Origin: Podocnemis expansa
Taxonomy: Eukaryota; Chordata; Testudines; Podocnemididae
Direction of reading: 5' to 3'
Length of the DNA stretch: 64,000 nt
Assembly: GCA_007922195.1 (NCBI GenBank)
Contig: ML682067.1
Location: 4,925,996 to 4,989,995 of the forward strand
Position 1 is the stretch's first letter. Each line of letters starts with the position of its first letter. The translations under genes and the position numbers were made by a program. Below, piece after piece: positions 57,491-64,000 of this stretch. The notes beneath the pieces are model-generated. The model was given only the letters and a program-made list of their open reading frames with translations. It was not told the DNA's origin and did not search any database.

Positions 57491-58222
57491 GGGTGCTTTC
57501 AAAGGTTCTGCTCAATGTGTCTATCATAGTGTTGTCCTTCCCAGGTAAGTATATGGCTGATATGTGCACGTCATACTCTACGCGCCAACCCCAGAGCTTC
57601 AGAGCTTCTAGGCACAGATGCCTGGACTGTGCTCTTCCATGGTGGTTGATATAATACATGCAGGACATGTTGTCCATGTGTACTTCTACGGACTTTCCGG
57701 AAATCAGAGGTAGGAAGTGTTCGCATGCATTGTGTGCAGGTGTGTCTCTTGCAATGACCACTTGTCTTGGGCAGTCTGGTCTAGACATGCCCCTCACCCT
57801 GTCATGGATGCATCCGTTGTCATTACTAGGTCTGGGTCCAAAGTCACGAATGGGACACCCTGCAAGAGGTTCTCTCTTTTTGTCCACCAAATTAATGAAT
57901 CTCTTATGAGGTTCAGAGGACACAAGAGGTAATGAAACAGACGAAGATGTGGTTTGAAGATTTTAGTAAACCACATCTGAAAGGGACACATGTGGACCCT
58001 CGCGTACTTGACTAAGGCAGTGGTTGTTGCCATGAGGCCGAGTAACTGAATGCATGTGTGCATTGACATGGTTGGGGAAAGACGTACGCTTTGCACGAGA
58101 TTTACAATGCTTGTGTATCTGTCTTGTGGAAGGTAGGCCCTTGCTGATGGTGTGTGAATCCTCGCGCCTACGAAGAAGGCTGCCTGAGAGGGGTACGTCA
58201 AGGACTTTTCATAATTTATCAC
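57490..58222 (-). pseudogene. DIRS E RNase H
   Basis: LDPDLVMTTDASMTG (57,835-57,794) gives the first acidic strand. VEVHMDNMSCMYYINHHGRA keeps the DN pair, and VHISAIYLPGKDNTMIDTLS keeps the C-terminal LPG..N..ID motif. The N-side frame (58,222-57,794) includes FVGARIHTPSARAYLPQDRY, the RT-RNase H connection. It has two main frames. Confidence 0.83.
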
Positions 58223-58900
58223 AATGCCTAGAGAAAGGAATAGCTGCTTGGTTGCGGTGACAGACTGGCAGGCCTCTTAATAGGAACATGCTCTTATAAG
58301 GAAGTCGTTTAAGTACAGAAAAATTGTGATATTCCTCTTGTGAAGATCTGCTGAGACCATGGCCATGAGTTTGAAGAATACTCTTGGCACGATGCAGAGG
58401 CCAAAGCGGCTTGCTCAGGCATACGAATCTGACAAACTTTCTGTAGGCTGGGTGGATCAACACATGAAAGTAGGTGTCTTTCAGGTTAAGGGAAGCCAAC
58501 CAGTCCTCTCGTTCCAGTGTGGGAAGTATTGTCGACAATGTCACCATTTTGAACCTCTTAGTGTAGATGTGTTTGCTGAGCTCCCCGAGGTCCAGGATAG
58601 GCCTCCAGCCTTCTGATTTTTTCTGCACCAGGAAATATTGGGAGTAAAATACCTTGTTCCTGTATTGGAGAGGGACCTCCTCGATTGCTCCTAAAAGAAG
58701 GAGTTTGTCTACTTCCTGTTGTAACAAGTGTTTGTGAGAAGGGTCCCTGAAAAGGGATGGGAAAGGGGGATGGGTGGTGGGTTTCAATAGAAAGGGGATG
58801 ATATATCCCTTGGAGAAGGTGTCCAGAACCCACCTGTCTGATGAGATTGATTGCCATCAGTGGAAAAAACGGAATAGCCTGTCTTGGAAGAATGGAGGTG
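58209..58900 (-). pseudogene. DIRS E reverse transcriptase
   Basis: A 192-codon frame reads FPSLFRDPSHKHLLQQEVDK, IEEVPLQYRNKVFYSQYFLV, then GWRPILDLGELSKHI, FKMVTLSTILPTLEREDW, LASLNLKDTYFHVLIHPAYR. The expected LDLKDAYFH catalytic aspartate is in NLKDTYFH. The second box, in another frame near 58,300, reads FLYLNDFLI, where asparagine replaces the first Asp of YLDD. Confidence 0.9.
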
Positions 58901-61090
58901 GACTGGTGACAGGAGTCAGCACTGGAGAGAGGTGGTCAGGCAAACCCTCAACCAAAGCCTCAAAACTGTTGTTTGGAATTGGGTGGTTGAGAGTTAGATG
59001 AGGCTGGATTAGTTTGTCATTGCCGATGTTGTTGTTGAGGTCGGGATCTAGAACTGTCGAACCTTCTACTCTAGCTAGATTGTGAATATCTGTTATTGTA
59101 GGGCTGGAACCTGTGATTTCTTCTATGGAAGACCAGGGTATAGATCCCTAGTGTACAGAGTGTTGCTCTCAAATCTGTAAGCATGTGCATAATTTCATTT
59201 GTCTTCCCCCCCAAACAGCTTTGATCTATCAAAGGGGAGGTCCTCAATGGTTGCCTGCATTTGTTTAGGCAGTGCCACTACATGAAGCCATGACACCCGT
59301 CTCATGACTTGCTGTGCTGATGGTGCAGGCTGCAGCATCCGCCGTGTCCAAGGAGGCCTGTAGTGCCGTCCTCGCTGTAAGTTGACCCTCTCTTATTAAG
59401 GAGTTAAATTGCTCCTTCTTGTCATCAGGTATAAAATTGATGAAGTCCAAAATCTTTGAGTGCCTCATGATTATAACTCAACAGAATTGCAGTATAGTTT
59501 GCTACTCTCAGTTGGAATGTAGCTGACATATAGACTTTTTTCCCCTGGGAGGTACAACTTTTTATCCTCTTTGTCCCCTGGTGCTGACTTGTATGTCTGC
59601 TTGGATCTCTGATTCACAGCCTCTATAACCAGAGAGTTAGGCTGAAGGTGTGAGAAAAGGAATTTGTTTCCCTTTGGTGTAATTAAGTGGTTTTTTGTCT
59701 TTTTTTTTTGTTGTTGTTCTTAAGTGCGGCAGTGGCAGTTGTTTGCCATATTAGGTTCACCAGTTCCATAATGCCCTCATCCATGGGCAAGGTGACCTTT
59801 TTCAAGGCTGAGGATTGAAGGATCCTGTACAATTCATGCTGTATGGTAGGGTTTTCTTGAATGGAAATATCTAGAGTATCATCGACCCTCCTGAACAGTT
59901 CCTGGAACTGCTTTGCATCATCCACCTTGGAGTTGTGGGTGGACCGCTTCCTCGATGTTTCATGAGTAGTCGCCTGTTGCCCCGCCTTGGGGTTGTAGAT
60001 TCACAGAGAGCAAACAGCGGTTTTGCTGAGTGATCGCCACAGACCACTGAGTGGCAGTGGGTGCCTGTGCCATAGAAGGGACTGCCTGTAATGACCCATA
60101 CTTGGTCCAGTTTCCCGAGCCCATATAGGGGAAGCCATATGGTAGGTTCATAAACCAGGCTGGGGCGCAGTGAAAGCTGCATTCGGCCTCTGGACCTGTA
60201 AATCAGGGAGCTGTTTCTCTGTCCCTGGCACTGGGCTCGCTGACCATGATGAGAATGATTCAGGGCTGTCACCCGAGGAAAGGGAGAGTGAAGTGATCTG
60301 ATCATCAGAGGAATGCATACTGAATAGAGGTGAAAAGAGAAAGGAAATAGATTGTTCCTGCTCCTCCATCTGGCAATGGTGGTTCTTTTGTTTCTTTTTC
60401 CTCGGCAAGTGTGGGAGACTTAGTTGATCAGTGCTGAACGGCTGCTGCTCAGTAGGGAGTGGCGCCGTGGTCAGTAATGGTGCTGCTTGAGGCACTGTGT
60501 CCTGCCGCAGCATAGGTGTCACTGGGGAGAGGAGCGCCGGGATCAGTGCCTTTGCTGGCACTGGAGTGCACAGCACCAACTGCAAAACCGGTGCTGGAGT
60601 GAGTTTTTTGGGCCTGGAATGCCCAGTGCCAGCAGTGGTGCTGGTATTCTAAGCTGGATTGGTGCCAGCAGTTTGTCTATAGCCATACTGTTGCCCATAC
60701 TCTCTTGTGGAGCTCGAAGGGCGGCTGTGTTTAGTATGGGCAGAAGTACCCGAGGGACCAGAAGCCTCAAGGGTACTGCCTCTCACACAGTCACCTTTAA
60801 CTCTCCTACAGAGTGCCAGAGAAGACACGGCAGAGCGCCACTTAGGATTGGCCTGAGATCATGATGGACGGATGGGGTCCAATGCCAGTTTTAAAGAGCG
60901 CTCCATCAGAAGGAGCTGCAGTTTCATTTGCTGATCTTTTCAGGCTCCAGAGGTTAATTTTTGGCAGTGTGGGCATTTTTGGGTTTTATGACCCTCACCC
61001 AGACATTTAATGTACTCCTGGTGTCCATCGGGTGCAGGAGGCGCATCTCTTAAATCCAGAGGAGTTGGCATTCTGACAGTTGGCTGCTGT
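58900..61090 (-). pseudogene. DIRS E gag-like protein
   Basis: The N-terminus holds MPTPLDLRDAPPAPDGHQEY, IKCLGEGHKTQKCPHCQKL at about 61,075-60,945, the conserved Cys/His cluster (the first CxxC pair lost to Leu and Ala). The middle is Ala/Pro/Leu-rich. DDAKQFQELFRRVDDTLDIS (59,925-59,866) and ILDFINFIPDDKKEQFNSLI (59,450-59,390) match ILDFINFISDDKKQEFNTLV in C. It ends in a basic region before RT. Confidence 0.82.
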
Positions 61091-61249
61091 TCTGGTTTTG
61101 TTTGTTCGTTTCTTGTTTTTCTGTTAGTTGTTTCAATTGTTTTATTGTATTTTTGAGCTGTTGGTTCTGTTTTCAGGCGGAGACAGGTGGCCATTAAAAC
61201 GGCCGTTTGGAGCAAGCCAGGGCCAAGGCATTCTCTGTCCAAGCTCTGA

Positions 61250-61439
61250 GGTGGTGAGAAGGGAACTGAGGGATGGCAGGGGACCCGCGTTCATCAACAG
61301 TGGTGCCAAAACCGTCAGGGGCCCCTGCTGGCACACACCAGTCACCCCATGGAGACTGCTATTCAAATCTCTGATTCGAGGTGCAGGGCTGGACATGCAC
61401 CTAAAGTGGAGCAGACAAGGACACTGCTCGAAGAACTGA
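61250..61439 (-). repeat. DIRS E 5' inverted terminal repeat
   Basis: The reverse complement aligns with 55,690-55,870, sharing CTGCTCCACTTTAGGTGCAT, CCTCGAATCAGAGAT and GAATAGCAGTCTCCA(C/T)GGGG, with about 170 bases matching. The outer end is ACACTGCTCGAAGAACTGAG. Beyond it, DIRS H gag resumes. Confidence 0.88.
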
Positions 61440-62424
61440 GTGTTCTGCACTATTTGGTCAGTAGGTGATACCACAGCCTCTATGGAGCATCTTGGTGCCA
61501 CATCTTCAGGCAGCTCTCCTGGTGCAATAGCAAAGGAAACACATTTCTGTTTGCCTCTCAGTTCTGAGTCTGACCATTTGGAGTTACTGGCTTTCATGGT
61601 ATGCATGGTCTCAGATGATCCCGGTGCCTCGTAAGTATTCAGTCACACGGTCATTGGTACCTAGGACATAGAGCAGGCTGGAGACTGATTCTTTTTTGGT
61701 GGCTCCCTGAAAGAAAATGTGATACATCTTTCCCTCATTCCTTTTTGAGGAAGTAAGCCTTCTGCTGTAAGGCAGATGAAATTGCTGGAGAATGATGTCC
61801 AGAGGGGTCTGTGGACTGGTATCAGATGCTGGGCCCAGAAACTTCTCCATTAATAGACATTTCAGACATAAATCTCCATCCTTCATGACACAAAGCTTTA
61901 GGTTGGTACACTGAAAGCATTTTTGAGGAATATCTCTCTCTTCTAGGCATCAGACACACAATGTCCATCTGAGACTGGGATAAACTCTTCACAGGAAAGA
62001 CAGCACTTGAAGCCCAGTGAAGCAGGCATGCCTTGAGTTATAGCAGTTCCACTCTAATAGCGAATACCAGCTGTGTTAAGGGGTATTGAAACTTAAAGTA
62101 AAAAGGGGGAAAAAAATTTATTTTAATTTTTTTTAAAAACATAGATGGGGAAAAAGAGATAAGTAAGCCTAAGTACAACACTAAAGATTAAATTATTTTA
62201 AATAATAAGAATAGCTATCAGTCTCAACACTGCTCTGTCTTGGACTGAAGATAGTGGAGAAGGAACTGGGGTGGGGTGTGTCTGGCTGCACGGCAGCAGA
62301 TAGGCACTGACAATGGCACAAGACTGGGAGAACATATGTGTGGCCATGACAGGTACAGCTGCTGAATTTTTCTGATCAGAGGTCCAGAAGTGGAGCATCC
62401 AAAGGGACACTCATTGAAGAAGTG
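61440..62424 (-). mobile_element. DIRS element H, gag start and 5' end
   Basis: Minus-strand frames include SVSLQ-type and VSSLLYVLGTNDRVTEYL (about 61,630-61,680), then an N-terminal zinc-finger remnant PASLGFKCCLSCEEFIPVSD near 61,970-62,025. The right edge AGTGGAGCATCCAAAGGGAC then TCATTGAAGAAGTG resembles DIRS 5' termini. Sequence from 62,041 to 62,424 is the 5' untranslated part. It is broken from the rest of H by E and D. Confidence 0.65.
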
Positions 62425-62513
62425 TGATATCCTGGTATCTATGGTGAACAGGTCATCCCTTCTGCTTAGAATTCTTGCATTAATTTAGCATATTTGGTTT
62501 AAACTGTCCCTTT

Positions 62514-62515
<2 letters not shown>

Positions 62516-62548
<33 letters not shown>
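62516..62548. repeat. 33-base T homopolymer
   Basis: An uninterrupted T run lies just beyond DIRS H. On the minus strand it is a poly(A), which could mark the 3' tail of a retroposed sequence or be a simple mononucleotide repeat. No recognisable retroposed body is adjacent. Confidence 0.85.
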
Positions 62549-62552
<4 letters not shown>

Positions 62553-63843
62553 TTAATAAATATTCCTCACGGAGCATTCTGCATAACTGTATCCCCTCCT
62601 TCAGCCAGTCCTCCCCCTAATCTCACTGGACTCAAGTTTATTAAGAGGAAGTTTTTGTTAGACTTACTGTAAGCCAAAAGAAACTGACTGTTTAAGGCTG
62701 ACTCGAACACTTATCCCAAGAATGAGTCCACCAGAAACAGGGGAGGGAAATGAAATTGTGCAAGTTATTTAAATGATGTTTTCTCAACAAGAGACAGCCA
62801 AATAATTTAGTGTCAAAACAACTTAATCTTGATTGACTGTTTAAATGCTCTTGATTTTTCTGCAAAATATTAAAAGAATGTTTCAAGTCCATTTTATTAA
62901 CAGAATTTCTCTGAAATAGATATGTAGACCTCAGAAGCACAACAACAAGATGATTACTTTGTGACCCTTTTAATGGAAGCCCAAAATCACCCATTAAAGG
63001 CAAAGTTTTCTACTAAAGGATAAGCATCTCAAACATGGAGTTTCCCTCTAGATCTACTTATGGATAATTGCTATTAATTATCAACAGTAAAAACAGTTGC
63101 AGAGAGAAGGAGGGATTGTAATGCTTTTCATGATTTATCATTTTATAAAGGTCAATTCTACTGTTACCAGAAAACCTGCTGCTGAAATCACCTTTGCTAT
63201 GTTTGCTTTTGAGAGATAATAATAAAGATATAAAATAGTATATTTGGATCATACATATTGTATTCTAGATTTTTAATAGATTGAGAAAAAATGAAGCATG
63301 ATCATTTATGTTTTGCAGCCATTTTATTAATTTCAGATATAAAGAAAACACCATGAACACTAAAGTTTTTCAAGTGACAAGCAAGCAATATTAATTTTAA
63401 TATGTAATAGCTCATGAAAAGCGTAGAAGAATCATAATAAAACATCTACGAAAAACCCCCAAAGCCACACAGTCACATGAAGTTCACATTAAACACCAAA
63501 AAATCATTTCTATGAGTTCTAATAAAATGGAAAAATCCAAATGGTCTGAATACACATTAATAGTGCTATGTGAGAACTAAATGTCCCTCTAGATTTGCAC
63601 GGAGATGAACAGCCAAACATTAAGACTTGTGCCCTGTCTTTCAAACTCAGTTTAGGTATTACTAGCTGTAATAAGTCAATATCTAGACTCCCCTTTTCTA
63701 GCTAAGGGTATTGGTTACCTTTTAATATAAATTGGTAAATAATTTCTATATTTGTTCTTTAAAACACTTCACCTAGTAAAAACATCACTGAATGTAAGCC
63801 TGTGTGGGTGGGTGGGGTCCAGTGAGCAAATGAACACACACAG
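62549..63843. other. AT-rich intronic DNA, no supported gene
   Basis: A minus-strand frame of 103 codons at 63,003-62,692 has no domain. A possible 42-base exon-like segment with a strong GTAAGT donor lies at 62,709-62,668 and is treated under findings. No other repeat was recognised. Confidence 0.4.
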
Positions 63844-64000
63844 AACAAACAAGGAGTCTAGTGGCACTTTTAAAGACTAACATTTTTACATATCACGCAA
63901 GCTTCCATGCAAGAAAATCCCATTTCATTTGATGCTTGAAGATGGAGAAGCACAGATAAATGCGAGGAAAATAAACACAAGGTAGTGTAAGTCACAGGAT
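63844..64000 (+). mobile_element. Penelope-like terminus, cut by the window edge
   Basis: AACAAACAAGGAGTCTAGTG, then TTTTAAAGACTAACATTTTT, and AAGCTTCCATGCAAGAAAAT with TTGAAGATGGAGAAG match the order of the terminal repeat at 29,980-30,075. The element continues past base 64,000, so its size, coding content and true strand are unknown; the strand is by comparison with 29,974. Confidence 0.75.

Larger units (their letters stand above)
55644..61439 (-). mobile_element. DIRS element E, full-length layout
   Basis: A 5.8-kb minus-strand DIRS copy with long inverted terminal repeats (left about 55,690-55,860, right about 61,250-61,439), an internal complementary region at 55,935-56,030, and the full order gag, RT, RNase H, methyltransferase-like, recombinase. 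It belongs to the same subfamily as C by its ends (both have TGCTCCACT and CAGTGTCC motifs). Frames of 142-192 codons persist, but each domain has frameshifts. Confidence 0.92.

Noticed and set aside
62692..63003. A 103-codon minus-strand open frame
   Set aside because: No known domain, no splice-site fit over its length, and AT-rich composition; read as chance.
1..64000. tRNA, rRNA or other structured RNA genes
   Set aside because: I looked for tRNA A/B-box pairs with cloverleaf arms and rRNA-like blocks and saw none that I could support by eye.

Overview
The window is nuclear vertebrate DNA, most likely from a sauropsid and probably a turtle. The evidence is a recognisable host gene with vertebrate exon/intron structure, CR1 LINEs, Penelope-like termini, several short DNA transposons of the hAT type, and above all eight DIRS-type tyrosine-recombinase retrotransposon copies. 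Species assignment is inference from repeat content. Nothing bacterial or plasmid-like was seen.

Host gene: the 3' end of MON2 (a Golgi/endosome trafficking scaffold) lies on the minus strand. Seven coding exons join with consistent splice phases: 43,044-42,979; 42,524-42,464; 39,897-39,774; 39,084-38,877; 32,711-32,629; and 9,475-9,312, the last ending in the stop codon. (That is six confirmed exons; a seventh at about 48.6 kb is only a weak candidate.) Sequence below 9.3 kb is AT-rich and holds the 3' UTR for some unknown distance, then intergenic DNA with three small inverted-repeat elements.

Repeats by region. The intron between the last two coding exons (9.5-32.6 kb) carries DIRS A (10.2-12.1 and 17.8-20.2 kb) split by DIRS B (12.1-17.8 kb), then DIRS C (21.2-27.0 kb), which directly abuts the internally deleted DIRS G (27.0-29.1 kb), then a Tigger-like element and a Penelope-like fragment with a GIY-YIG remnant. 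The next intron (32.7-38.9 kb) has hAT elements, a CR1 3' end with an hAT nested in it, and gag-rich DIRS F. The 39.9-42.5 kb intron has an hAT with a perfect 8-bp target duplication. Upstream of 43.0 kb lie an old CR1/L3-like LINE and a nest in which DIRS H (49.3-62.4 kb, three pieces) is interrupted by DIRS D (which itself holds a CR1) and by DIRS E.

DIRS copies show the family layout in order gag, reverse transcriptase, RNase H, a methyltransferase-like stretch and a tyrosine recombinase, flanked by inverted terminal repeats, with an internal complementary region near the 3' end that joins complements of both termini. All copies carry frameshifts or stops, so all protein remnants are given as pseudogenes. 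Every DIRS, CR1 and protein-coding Penelope remnant whose strand can be read is on the same strand as MON2.
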